DNA of 15,763 nucleotides, from positions 1-15,763 of the forward strand of contig DPOH01000068.1 of the NCBI GenBank assembly GCA_003539755.1, given 5' to 3'. Position numbers and translations under genes: made by a program. Below are positions 1 through 7,263 of this stretch, in pieces; the first letter of the stretch is position 1, and each line of letters starts with the position of its first letter. Under the pieces are notes generated by a model. It saw only the letters and a program-made list of their open reading frames with translations, did no database searches and was not told the origin of the DNA. Origin of the DNA: Clostridium sp. (GTDB lineage Bacteria > Bacillota > Clostridia > Clostridiales > Clostridiaceae).

Positions 1-77
1 CCTATCAATATAGGATATATAATGGTACATGCTAATACAATTATTATAACTTTTATGTCGCTTAGCATATTATTCAT
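1..77 (-). CDS. N-terminus of an unidentified membrane protein (partial)
   Basis: An open frame starts at the ATG at 75-77 and runs off the window after 25 codons. It begins MNNMLSDIKVIIIVLAC and continues with an unbroken hydrophobic stretch from about residue 9, which looks like a first transmembrane segment or an uncleaved signal anchor. A good ribosome binding site, AAAGGGG at 85-91, sits 7 nt before the ATG. A sigma-A-like promoter lies just upstream at 110-138. It comes after the add terminator hairpin, so it is probably a separate transcription unit. The family cannot be named from so few residues. The start is well supported; the function is unknown. Confidence 0.6.
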   Translation of the reverse strand, partial: MNNMLSDIKVIIIVLACTIIYPILI

Positions 78-109
78 ACAAATACCCCTTTAACTTATAT
101 GTTAGCTAT

Positions 110-138
110 ATTATACCTAATATTACACTTTATTACAA
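110..138 (-). promoter_or_regulatory. Sigma-A-type promoter for the partial gene at the window start
   Basis: Read on the minus strand, the -35 is TTGTAA (133-138, 4 of 6 consensus bases) and the -10 is TATAAT (110-115, 6 of 6), with a 17-nt spacer. It lies about 30 nt before the AAAGGGG ribosome binding site of the partial gene and just beyond the hairpin that follows add, the expected place for a new transcription start. Confidence 0.55.
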
Positions 139-166
139 TAAATACCAGAGTTATAATATAAATAAA

Positions 167-220
167 CCATAGAAAAGCCAATATCTTTAAAAGTCACTCT
201 GATTACGGCATTTTCTATGG
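167..220 (-). terminator. Hairpin downstream of add, probable terminator
   Basis: The arms CCATAGAAAAGCC (167-179) and GGCATTTTCTATGG (207-220) pair over 13 bp with one bulged base, enclosing an unusually long 27-nt loop. On the minus strand the stem is followed by an A/U-rich stretch (UUUAUUUAUAUU) rather than a pure U run. Its place 30 nt after the add stop and before the next promoter suggests transcription termination. The large loop is atypical for an intrinsic terminator, so another structured RNA role cannot be excluded. Confidence 0.5.
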
Positions 221-250
221 ATAACACACTCTTTATTTATTTTTATACAG

Positions 251-1249
251 TTATAATATTAACTTCTTTTTTAATTCATCTTTTATATTCTGGCTTGCAA
301 AAGATGCTTCAATGCTCATATTATATATCTTTTTATAATCTTCAAATGTTATATGAAAATTTTCATTAACTAACTGTGCTTCGTTTGTCATTGTTGTATC
401 TGATACAGTCCTATTATCTGTATTAATGGAAATATTAATTCCATCTTTATAAAAATCATAAATTGGATGATTTTGAAAACTACTAACTGCTTTAGTCTGC
501 ACATTACTTGTAGGACACATTTCAAGTGTTATATGCTTTTCTTTGACTATTTCATAAGCTTCTTCACAATCTTTTATATATACTCCATGTCCTATTCTCT
601 CAGCTCCAAGAAGTTTTACTGCTTCTAATACATTTTCACCTATCCCAGTTTCTCCTGCATGAATAGTAATTCTATATCCATACTTTTTAGCTAATGCAAT
701 AGGTTCAATAAATTTTCTGCAAAATCCCTCTTCTTCTCCTGCACACAAATCAACTGCTACAACACCTTTATCAAGAAACTTTCTTCCTGCTTCTACAACT
801 TCAAATGCTTTTTCTACTGACATGAATCTCATGCATCCAAGTATTAAGTTTCCCTTTATATCGAATTTCTTTTCTGCATCGTGTATCCCTGTCAACACGC
901 TTTCTATTACTTCTTCTAATGTCAGTCCTCTAACTGTATGAAGTACTGGTGCAAATCTTACTTCCATATACTTCACATTTTCTTTTGCCGCATCTTCATA
1001 TAACTCAAATGCTATTCTTCTCAAGCTTTCTTTAGATTGCATAACTAAATTTGGAATTGTAAATGCTCTTAAATATTCATCTAATGATGAGCAATTTAAA
1101 GGTACTATAATTTCCTTTTTTATCTCATTTATATCATATGAATTAAGTTTAATATTTTCCTTATTAGCTATATCTATTATTGTTTCCGGTCTTACACTCC
1201 CATCCAAATGGCAATGTAAATCAATTTTAGGTAACTCAAATAAATCCAT
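251..1249 (-). CDS. add: Adenosine deaminase
   Basis: Hydrolytically deaminates adenosine (and deoxyadenosine) to inosine in purine salvage and catabolism; a cytosolic zinc enzyme with a TIM-barrel fold. Visible family signatures, numbered from the ATG at 1247-1249: the HxH zinc motif in DLHCHLDGS (H12, H14), the HAGE motif with zinc ligand H197 and catalytic E200, the GHG histidine H221, and the NTDN motif with zinc ligand D278. The second Asp of the commoner TDD motif is Asn here. The length of 332 residues is normal. I chose the ATG because a GAAAGAAG sequence precedes it at usable spacing; an in-frame GTG at 1265-1267 would add six residues (338 aa) but has no ribosome binding site. The gene has its own promoter and an adenine riboswitch, which fits the product. 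The identification is firm. Confidence 0.95.
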   Translation of the reverse strand: MDLFELPKIDLHCHLDGSVRPETIIDIANKENIKLNSYDINEIKKEIIVPLNCSSLDEYLRAFTIPNLVMQSKESLRRIAFELYEDAAKENVKYMEVRFAPVLHTVRGLTLEEVIESVLTGIHDAEKKFDIKGNLILGCMRFMSVEKAFEVVEAGRKFLDKGVVAVDLCAGEEEGFCRKFIEPIALAKKYGYRITIHAGETGIGENVLEAVKLLGAERIGHGVYIKDCEEAYEIVKEKHITLEMCPTSNVQTKAVSSFQNHPIYDFYKDGINISINTDNRTVSDTTMTNEAQLVNENFHITFEDYKKIYNMSIEASFASQNIKDELKKKLIL

Positions 1250-1278
1250 TCTTTTCACTTCTTTCACTAAAGTTTATT

Positions 1279-1330
1279 AAAAAATTCCTAATTACGAAAA
1301 AAACTAAGCAATTTTCTTCGTAATTAGGAA
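1279..1330 (-). terminator. Riboswitch-controlled intrinsic terminator before add
   Basis: A perfect 14-bp stem is formed by UUCCUAAUUACGAA (1317-1330) and UUCGUAAUUAGGAA (1285-1298), with an 18-nt loop that can extend the stem by further A-U pairs, followed by six U (1279-1284). The 5' arm is the same RNA as the aptamer's P3 3' strand, J3/1 and P1 3' strand, so terminator and ligand-bound aptamer exclude each other. Confidence 0.92.
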
Positions 1331-1390
1331 TTATAGGTTCTTAGTAGAGACTTCCACCCCATATTACTAGAATTATACGAAATCTATAAT
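1279..1390 (-). promoter_or_regulatory. Adenine riboswitch (transcriptional ON switch) controlling add
   Basis: The aptamer spans about 1316-1382 on the minus strand. P1 pairs UUCGUA (1376-1381) with UACGAA (1317-1322). P2 (UUCUA/UGGAA) closes loop UAAUAUGG. J2/3 carries the conserved CUCUAC. P3 (UAAGAA/UUCCUA, one A-C mismatch) closes a loop starting CC, so the GG-CC loop-loop contact is kept. The P3 closing pair is U-A instead of the usual C-G, a compensatory change. The ligand-specifying base of J3/1 is U (position 1323, equivalent to U74), which means adenine rather than guanine. The expression platform is the terminator at 1279-1330, whose 5' arm is the aptamer's 3' half, so ligand binding should prevent termination. 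Similar elements are known before add in C. perfringens and V. vulnificus and pbuE in B. subtilis. Confidence 0.93.
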
Positions 1391-1403
1391 TTAATTTTTT
1401 TGT

Positions 1404-1432
1404 ATTATATCTCAACATATTCTTTATGTCAA
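1404..1432 (-). promoter_or_regulatory. Consensus sigma-A promoter for the add riboswitch transcript
   Basis: On the minus strand TTGACA (1427-1432) and TATAAT (1404-1409) are both perfect consensus hexamers with an ideal 17-nt spacer. Transcription should start near 1396-1398, about 15 nt before the aptamer P1 strand. Such a strong promoter behind a default-off terminator fits a ligand-induced ON switch. Confidence 0.92.
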
Positions 1433-1478
1433 ACTAATATCATATATATTATAACTAGCTCTAAATGTTTTTATATAA

Positions 1479-2570
1479 TTATCCATAAGTATTAATATAT
1501 TTAACTTTTACATCAACATTAGGATGTATCTCACAAAATTGATGTATAACATAGTAACAGCTTGGGCATGGCTCCCACTTACTATATAAAACAAGTTCCC
1601 CATTATCTTTAATTTTCTTTTCTTCTATTAATTTATGTATCCGCTCAAATATCTTCTTTTCACTATCATTAACCCTATTATATCCTATACCAAGTTTTCC
1701 TCTTTTATTTACCTTGTTACTTTCAAATCTAGCTTTATCTATATGTGGTGAAGCACAATAATCTAATACCTCATTACTTCCACTAATAGCTTTATACTCT
1801 TTATTATCATACACTGCTACAGCAATATTTATTGAATCATTTAATGCTTCACTTTGATTTATCCTGTATATTGACTTATCATAATCCTCTTCAACAATAT
1901 ACTTATGTAGATTTTTAATAAGTCTTTTTAATCTTGGAATATTATTATCTAAGTGATAATGATATTCTATACTTCCAGTTTCTACAGGAATATATGTACT
2001 ACTTATATTATCTTTTATATTAATTGATACAGTATTTACTTTTTCACAAGAATCATATTCCTGATCTATTTCTTTATTTTCAAAGGATATCATCTTTTTA
2101 AGAAGTTCAATATCTTTGGCATATAAATATTCCTTATCTAATTCCTTCTCAATGTTCTGAATCCTTAGTTTTTCATCTTCACTAGCTCTAGATGATATAT
2201 AGCTTTTTATATTTTCTACTATATCAATTATTTCATCTACATCTTCCTGAACACATGCTTTTCTATCATATTCCACTCTATCTATATTTAATATTTTAAT
2301 ATGACTTATCAGTCCACATAATTTTTTATGATTATCTTCAAAAGTGTCTATTTTTCTAAAATAATCAAGTAAGTCATCTAAATTTTTAGCTTTATATGTA
2401 ATATCATCATTTAAATATTTTAATATTTTCTCATCTAAGTCTATGTCTTTTTTAGTTAATAAATTGCTTTTTTTATTTTTTTCACATTTCACTACCTCTC
2501 TAAAATCATAAACATTCTGTATTTTTATTCGTTTCTTTTTTATGTTTCTTTCTAAAATACTCACATGCAT
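1479..2570 (-). CDS. Protein with C-terminal deaminase-fold domain (toxin-deaminase-like), start uncertain
   Basis: 363 residues. The C-terminal 100 or so residues resemble the nucleic-acid/nucleotide deaminase superfamily of the BURPS668_1122 type, found mostly in bacterial polymorphic toxins: NDSEKKIFERI (acidic E304 preceded by D302) followed by a GELVLYSKWEPCPSC segment with zinc-type CxxC (C335, C338) and an IHPNVDVKVKYI strand. These would supply the catalytic Glu and two zinc ligands, with D302 where His or Cys is usual. Residues 1-240 are charged, largely helical and unrecognised; I see no signal peptide, LXG or membrane segment. The ATG at 2568-2570 has no good ribosome binding site; the nearest, AGGAGA at 2587-2592, is 16 nt away and better placed for a GTG (2575-2577) in another frame. 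Substrate and role are unknown, and no immunity gene is adjacent. Confidence 0.7.
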   Translation of the reverse strand: MHVSILERNIKKKRIKIQNVYDFREVVKCEKNKKSNLLTKKDIDLDEKILKYLNDDITYKAKNLDDLLDYFRKIDTFEDNHKKLCGLISHIKILNIDRVEYDRKACVQEDVDEIIDIVENIKSYISSRASEDEKLRIQNIEKELDKEYLYAKDIELLKKMISFENKEIDQEYDSCEKVNTVSINIKDNISSTYIPVETGSIEYHYHLDNNIPRLKRLIKNLHKYIVEEDYDKSIYRINQSEALNDSINIAVAVYDNKEYKAISGSNEVLDYCASPHIDKARFESNKVNKRGKLGIGYNRVNDSEKKIFERIHKLIEEKKIKDNGELVLYSKWEPCPSCYYVIHQFCEIHPNVDVKVKYINTYG

Positions 2571-2623
2571 CTTTCACTTAAAAGTGTCTCCTAACTATTA
2601 ATATTTATAAACTCAAAGCATAC

Positions 2624-2629
2624 ATTATA
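2624..2629 (-). promoter_or_regulatory. Possible -10 element before the deaminase-like gene
   Basis: A perfect TATAAT on the minus strand lies between the purD terminator and the AGGAGA site of the deaminase-like gene, at a reasonable leader length. I could not find a matching -35 at 16-18 nt, so this is a weak promoter prediction. Confidence 0.35.
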
Positions 2630-2677
2630 TCATACATTTATTAATAGCATTTAGAATATCCAAACTTTAATCATAAC

Positions 2678-2713
2678 AAAAAAGGAATTAGCTAAATACA
2701 ACTAATCCCTTTT
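2678..2713 (-). terminator. Intrinsic terminator after purD
   Basis: The arms AAAAGGGATTAG (2702-2713) and CTAATTCCTTTTTT (2678-2691) form an 8-bp core stem with one G-U pair, flanked by A-U pairs and a U run on the minus strand. It begins 8 nt after the purD stop codon and marks the end of the pur gene cluster. The flanking A and T runs make it potentially bidirectional. Confidence 0.9.
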
Positions 2714-2720
2714 GATTATA

Positions 2721-3971
2721 TTATTTAAATGTTCCAATATCAGTTCTACAGTAAGAATCTTTAAAGCTTACATATTTAATATTGTCATATGCTTCTTTTC
2801 TAGCTTCTTCAACGTCAGCTCCACAGCCTATTACTGATAAAACTCTTCCACCATTAGTTTTTAAAACTCCATCTTCCAGCTTTGCTCCAGCTAAAAATAC
2901 TTTATCACGAACTTTTTCATCTATATTTATTTCATAACCTTTAGTAAAGCTTCCTGGGTATCCTTTAGATGCTAGCACTACATTTATACATACACCCTTC
3001 TTCCATTTTACTTCTGCTTTATCTAACTCTTCTCTAAGTGCTGCCTCAATAAGTTCAACAAGATCACTTTCCATTAAGTATAAAACAGATTGAGTTTCAG
3101 GATCCCCCATTCTCACATTATATTCTAAAAGATATACACCCTTTTTAGTTATCATTATTCCAAAGAATATAATTCCCTTAAAATCAAATCTTTCTTCACG
3201 TATTCCTTTTAGTGTATTTGCCATTATATTTTCTTCAAAATCTTTCATTATATCTTCTGTAACATATGGGTTTGGAGCCATTACTCCCATTCCACCAGTA
3301 TTAGGTCCTTTACCTCCATCAAAAATCTGTTTATGATCCTTTCCTGATAAGAAAGGAATTATAGTTTTTCCATCAGTTATTGAAAGAATTGATGCTTCAA
3401 CACCTTCAAGAAATTCTTCTATTACAATTGTATTTCCAGCATTTCCAAACTTCTCATCAACCATACACTCATTTACTGCATTAATAGCCTCTTCTTTATT
3501 CTGACATATGATAACGCCTTTTCCTGCTGCAAGTCCATCAGCTTTAACTACAGTTGGATAAGTACATGTATTTAAATATTCCAAAGCCTTAGATACATCA
3601 GTAAATGTAGCATATTCCGCAGTTCTAACACCGTATTTTTTCATAAAATCTTTAGAAAAGCTCTTGCTTCCTTCAAGCATAGCCCCATTTTTAGCTGGTC
3701 CAAATATTTTTAAACCTTCTTTTTTGAATTCGTTAACGATTCCTTTTGTCAATGGATCTTCTGGTCCTACTACAGTAAGGTCAATAACTTCATCTTTAGC
3801 AAATTTAATTAAATCGCTTATTTCTGTCAAATTAATATTTTCACATTTATTACAAACAGCAGTTCCACCATTTCCTGGTGCTACATATATTTTTTCTACC
3901 TTTGAACTTTGAGCCATCTTCCATGCTAATGCATGTTCTCTTCCACCTGAGCCAATTAAAAGAATTTTCAT
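2721..3971 (-). CDS. purD: Phosphoribosylamine-glycine ligase (GAR synthetase)
   Basis: Catalyses the second step of purine synthesis, joining phosphoribosylamine and glycine with ATP to give GAR. The 416-residue length matches the family. The sequence opens with the N-domain signature MKILLIGSGGREHALAWK, then shows the ATP-grasp lysine/glycine-loop region KADGLAAGKGV (about 143-153), the loop DHKQIFDGGKGPNTGGMG (about 212-229), and the metal-binding EYNVRMGDPETQ near 283-294. The start is the ATG at 3969-3971, preceded by GAAGGGAAG. It is the last gene of the pur cluster, separated from purH by 138 nt containing a hairpin and followed directly by a strong terminator. The identification is certain from conserved motifs and context. 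Confidence 0.97.
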   Translation of the reverse strand: MKILLIGSGGREHALAWKMAQSSKVEKIYVAPGNGGTAVCNKCENINLTEISDLIKFAKDEVIDLTVVGPEDPLTKGIVNEFKKEGLKIFGPAKNGAMLEGSKSFSKDFMKKYGVRTAEYATFTDVSKALEYLNTCTYPTVVKADGLAAGKGVIICQNKEEAINAVNECMVDEKFGNAGNTIVIEEFLEGVEASILSITDGKTIIPFLSGKDHKQIFDGGKGPNTGGMGVMAPNPYVTEDIMKDFEENIMANTLKGIREERFDFKGIIFFGIMITKKGVYLLEYNVRMGDPETQSVLYLMESDLVELIEAALREELDKAEVKWKKGVCINVVLASKGYPGSFTKGYEINIDEKVRDKVFLAGAKLEDGVLKTNGGRVLSVIGCGADVEEARKEAYDNIKYVSFKDSYCRTDIGTFK

Positions 3972-4027
3972 ATTATAATCTTCCCTTCTACTTTAAGTTA
4001 ATTACCCCATGAATACTAAAAGAAAAT

Positions 4028-4087
4028 GTCTCTACAAGAAATTCTAAAATAATATTTAAAATATTTTTTTAAAAATCTCGTAGAGAC
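4028..4087 (-). other. Intercistronic hairpin between purH and purD
   Basis: GUCUCUACGAGA (4076-4087) pairs over 12 bp, with one G-U, with UUUCUUGUAGAGAC (arm at 4028-4039). The A/U-rich interior can extend the stem. On the minus strand it is followed by AUUUUCUUUU, so it may act as a partial terminator or as a processing/stability element that lowers purD expression relative to purH. Confidence 0.65.
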
Positions 4088-4109
4088 CTAATTCCCTAAT
4101 CACATAATT

Positions 4110-5618
4110 TTAGTGTTTAAAATGTCTATATCCTGTGAAAATCATTGATATTCCATGTTCATTACAAGCATCAATAGATTCTTGATCTCTTATAGATCCA
4201 CCTGGTTGAATTATTGCCCTAATTCCATATTTAGCAGCTTCATCAACAATATCTCTGAATGGGAAGAATGCATCTGAAGCTAAGATTGTAGCCCCTTTTC
4301 CTCTTGCTAATGCATCTTTTGCAGGCCATATTCTATTAACCTGTCCACCACCAATACCTACAGCAACACCATTATGAGCTGTAACTATTGCATTAGATTT
4401 AACATATTTAACTACCTTCATACCGAATAATAGATCTTTCATTTCTTCATCAGTAGGTGCTTTTTCAGTAACTACTTTTATTTCATCAATAAGTTTCTTG
4501 TCTTCTTCTTGAATAAGCATAGCCCCATCAACTGTAACCATGTATTTGTCTGCTTTAGGCACATTGTGGAATTTAAGAACTCTTAAATTCTTCTTAGTTT
4601 TTAATATTTCTAGAGCATCATCATCATAATCTGGTGCAGCTATAACTTCTAGGAAAATCTTAACCATTTCTTCAGCCGTAGCTTTATCTACTTTTCTATT
4701 AAATCCAACTATACCACCAAAAATTGAAGTTGGATCTACTTCATATGCTTTAGTATAAGCTTCATATGAATCTTTACCTACAGCTACTCCACATGGTGTA
4801 TTATGTTTTAATGCACAACATGCTGGTTCATCAAATTCATTAGCGCACTTCCAAGCTATATCAACATCTTTAAAGTTATTGTAAGATAATTCTTTTCCAT
4901 TTAATGTTTCAAATGTATTCATAGCTCCATCAAGCATTGTTGAAGCATATACAGCTGCAGTTTGATGTGAGTTTTCGCCATATCTAAGACTTTGCATTCT
5001 CTTATAAGAAACAGATAAATATTCTGGATATTCTTCTTCATCATCAGCTAACATAAAGTTAGAAATAGCAGCATCATATGCACTCATAAGATTAAATACT
5101 TTTCCTGCTAATTTCTTTTTAAACTTATAGCTCACTTCACCATTTTCATTTATTTCATCTATTACTTTGCTATAATCTTCTTTATTAGAAATGACCACAA
5201 CATCTTGGAAGTTCTTTGCCGCAGCTCTAAGCATTGTAGGACCGCCAATATCTATAAATTCAACTTTTTCTTCAAAAGATAAATCTTCTTTTACTTTTTC
5301 AAAGAATGGATATAAATTTACTACAACATAGTCAATAGTATGAATATCCCTTTCTTTTAAAGTATTCATATGTTCTTCATTATTTCTTATAGCTAATATT
5401 CCAGCATGAACTAATGGATGAAGTGTTTTAACTCTTCCGTCAAGCATTTCTGGGAAATTAGTAACTTCATTAATTTCAATTACATCTATTCCATTTTCTT
5501 TTAAATATCTATAAGTTCCACCTGTTGATACTATTTCAACATCCTTAGATACTAAAAATTTAGCAAAATCTAAAACTCCATCTTTATCGAATACACTTAT
5601 TAAAGCTCTTTTTTTCAT
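4110..5618 (-). CDS. purH: Bifunctional AICAR formyltransferase / IMP cyclohydrolase
   Basis: Catalyses the last two steps of IMP synthesis: transfer of formyl from 10-formyl-THF to AICAR, then ring closure to IMP. 502 residues, close to the usual length of about 510. The N-terminal cyclohydrolase (MGS-like) domain shows STGGTYRYLKENGI, EVTNFPEMLDGRVKTLHP (about 51-68) and the FIDIGGPTMLRAAAKN segment (about 121-136). The C-terminal transformylase domain shows RYGENSHQ (212-219), KHNTPCG (271-277) and the family C-terminus FTGYRHFKH. Translation starts at the ATG at 5616-5618, with a strong GGAGGGG site about 9 nt upstream. It lies 27 nt after purN, consistent with cotranscription. There are no missing residues or frameshifts. 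Confidence 0.97.
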   Translation of the reverse strand: MKKRALISVFDKDGVLDFAKFLVSKDVEIVSTGGTYRYLKENGIDVIEINEVTNFPEMLDGRVKTLHPLVHAGILAIRNNEEHMNTLKERDIHTIDYVVVNLYPFFEKVKEDLSFEEKVEFIDIGGPTMLRAAAKNFQDVVVISNKEDYSKVIDEINENGEVSYKFKKKLAGKVFNLMSAYDAAISNFMLADDEEEYPEYLSVSYKRMQSLRYGENSHQTAAVYASTMLDGAMNTFETLNGKELSYNNFKDVDIAWKCANEFDEPACCALKHNTPCGVAVGKDSYEAYTKAYEVDPTSIFGGIVGFNRKVDKATAEEMVKIFLEVIAAPDYDDDALEILKTKKNLRVLKFHNVPKADKYMVTVDGAMLIQEEDKKLIDEIKVVTEKAPTDEEMKDLLFGMKVVKYVKSNAIVTAHNGVAVGIGGGQVNRIWPAKDALARGKGATILASDAFFPFRDIVDEAAKYGIRAIIQPGGSIRDQESIDACNEHGISMIFTGYRHFKH

Positions 5619-5645
5619 GAGAAATTACCCCTCCACTTATTAACC

Positions 5646-6260
5646 CTAATTTTCTTTAATTTTTGCTTTTCCGTTTATAAATTCAACTTTTCCTTCACTT
5701 ATTAATTTTACTGCTTTTGGTAAAAGTTTATGTTCTTTTTCTAAAATTCTCTTTTGAAGAGTTTCAGCATCATCTTCAAAGTAAACAGGAACCATATCTT
5801 GAAGAAGTATTGCTCCTCCATCGACTTCTCCATTTACAAAGTGTACAGTACATCCAGAGTATTTAACTCCACTATTTACTACCGCTTCATGCACTTTTAA
5901 TCCGTACATTCCTGGACCGCAAAATGAAGGAATTAAGGATGGATGAATATTTATAATTCTATTTTCAAATTCTTTTAGTATTTCTCCATCTAATATTGAT
6001 AAGAAACCTGCAAGAACTATTAAATCCACTTTTCCCTTTACAAGTTCAAGAATCTTATTACTTGATTGTTTTCCAAATTCTTTTCTCGAGACTACATGAG
6101 TTTCAATTCCATGCTTTTTAGCTCTTTCAAGGGCATAAATCCCATCTTTACTTGCTATAAGCATTTCTATTCTTACATTTAAATATTTGCTTTCTACAGC
6201 ATCTATAATAGATTGAAAATCTGTTCCACTACCAGAAGCTAATACTGCTATTTTAAACAA
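5646..6260 (-). CDS. purN: Phosphoribosylglycinamide formyltransferase (GAR transformylase)
   Basis: Transfers the formyl group of 10-formyl-THF to GAR, giving FGAR (third step). 204 residues, typical for PurN. The N-terminus FKIAVLASGSGTDFQSII is the family's phosphate-binding strand-loop. The catalytic Asn-His-Asp set is visible as N104 and H106 in INIHPSLIPSF and D147 in EVDGGAILLQ. The initiation codon is TTG (6258-6260): an in-frame stop lies two codons upstream, and GGAGGTG (6268-6274), embedded in the last codons of purM, is 7 nt away. The gene starts inside the 3' end of purM (13-nt overlap), which implies translational coupling. This folate-dependent enzyme supplies the step done by formate-dependent PurT in some bacteria. 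Confidence 0.96.
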   Translation of the reverse strand: MFKIAVLASGSGTDFQSIIDAVESKYLNVRIEMLIASKDGIYALERAKKHGIETHVVSRKEFGKQSSNKILELVKGKVDLIVLAGFLSILDGEILKEFENRIINIHPSLIPSFCGPGMYGLKVHEAVVNSGVKYSGCTVHFVNGEVDGGAILLQDMVPVYFEDDAETLQKRILEKEHKLLPKAVKLISEGKVEFINGKAKIKEN

Positions 6261-7249
6261 ACACCTTCACCTCCAGCTGTAACACAGCCTATTTCGTATG
6301 CTTTTTCACCCATTTCTTCTAATGCGTGTATTATATTGTGTGTATCTTTTTCATCAACAGCCATAACAAATCCGATTCCCATATTGAATGTATTATACAT
6401 ATGTTCCTTTTCTACACCTTTTTCAACTATCTTATCGAATATAGGTGGTACTGGATAAGAATCCTTATTAATTTCTGCAGTTAATTCTCTTCCATTGAAC
6501 ATTCTTGGAACATTTTCAATAAATCCTCCACCTGTTACATGTGCCATTCCCTTAATATCAAATTTTTCTAATAATTTAAGAACAGGTTTAACATAAATCT
6601 TAGTTGGAGTAAGTAATGTTTTCCATACAGGTTCTCCATTAAAATCTTCATTTAGATCTGTGAATAATTTTCTTACTAATGAATATCCATTAGAGTGAAT
6701 TCCAGATGAAGCAATTCCTATTAACTTATTTCCGACCTCAATTTTGCTTCCATCAATTATCTTATCTTTATCTGCAACACCTACTGCAAAGCCTGCTATA
6801 TCGTATTCGCCTTCATCATAAAATCCTGGCATTTCAGCAGTTTCTCCACCAATTAATGCACATTCAGAATCAAGACATCCATCTGCAACACCTTTTACTA
6901 AATCTGAAGATACTTCAGCTTCAAGCTTTCCACATGCAATGTAATCAAGGAAAAATAATGGTTTTGCTCCATGGCATAAAATATCATTTACACACATAGC
7001 AACACAGTCAATACCAACAGTATCATATTTTCTATTTTTAAATGCTATTTCAAGCTTAGTTCCTACACCATCTGTACCTGAAACAAGAACTGGCTTTTTA
7101 TATCCTTCTGGTATTTCAACCATTCCAGCAAAACTTCCAAGCCCATTTAAAACATACTTGCTCATTGTTTTGGCTGCATATTCCTTAATTAGTTTTACAC
7201 TTCTGTATCCTTCTTCTATATTAACGCCTGCTTCTTTATATGTAATCAT
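6248..7249 (-). CDS. purM: Phosphoribosylformylglycinamidine cyclo-ligase (AIR synthetase)
   Basis: Closes the imidazole ring: FGAM plus ATP gives AIR (fifth step). 333 residues, against 340-350 usual. It shows the PurM/PurL-superfamily ATP motif SGTDGVGTKLEIA (57-69), the conserved stretch DCVAMCVNDILCHGAKPLFFLDY (in part; about 81-103), GGETAEMPGFY, the GIHSNGYSLVRK segment, and HVTGGGFIENVPR in the C-terminal domain. It starts at the ATG at 7247-7249 behind AAGGGGG. The stop codon lies inside the start of purN. Upstream it is separated from purF by about 200 nt filled with a repeat element. It is homologous to the synthetase domain of PurL encoded upstream. Confidence 0.97.
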   Translation of the reverse strand: MITYKEAGVNIEEGYRSVKLIKEYAAKTMSKYVLNGLGSFAGMVEIPEGYKKPVLVSGTDGVGTKLEIAFKNRKYDTVGIDCVAMCVNDILCHGAKPLFFLDYIACGKLEAEVSSDLVKGVADGCLDSECALIGGETAEMPGFYDEGEYDIAGFAVGVADKDKIIDGSKIEVGNKLIGIASSGIHSNGYSLVRKLFTDLNEDFNGEPVWKTLLTPTKIYVKPVLKLLEKFDIKGMAHVTGGGFIENVPRMFNGRELTAEINKDSYPVPPIFDKIVEKGVEKEHMYNTFNMGIGFVMAVDEKDTHNIIHALEEMGEKAYEIGCVTAGGEGVCLK

Positions 7250-7263
7250 TAAACATCCCCCTT

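Noticed and set aside
3664..3912. Plus-strand ORF of 82 codons opposite purD
   Set aside because: It is the antisense shadow of conserved purD coding sequence, with no ribosome binding site or family resemblance. The plus-strand ORFs opposite purM, purF, purC, purE and the GH43 gene are rejected for the same reason.
4028..4087. GUCUCUAC resembling the conserved J2/3 of a purine riboswitch between purH and purD
   Set aside because: Here the sequence is part of a long perfect stem, and the AAUAUGG loop, the CC loop and the P1/P2 pairings are absent.
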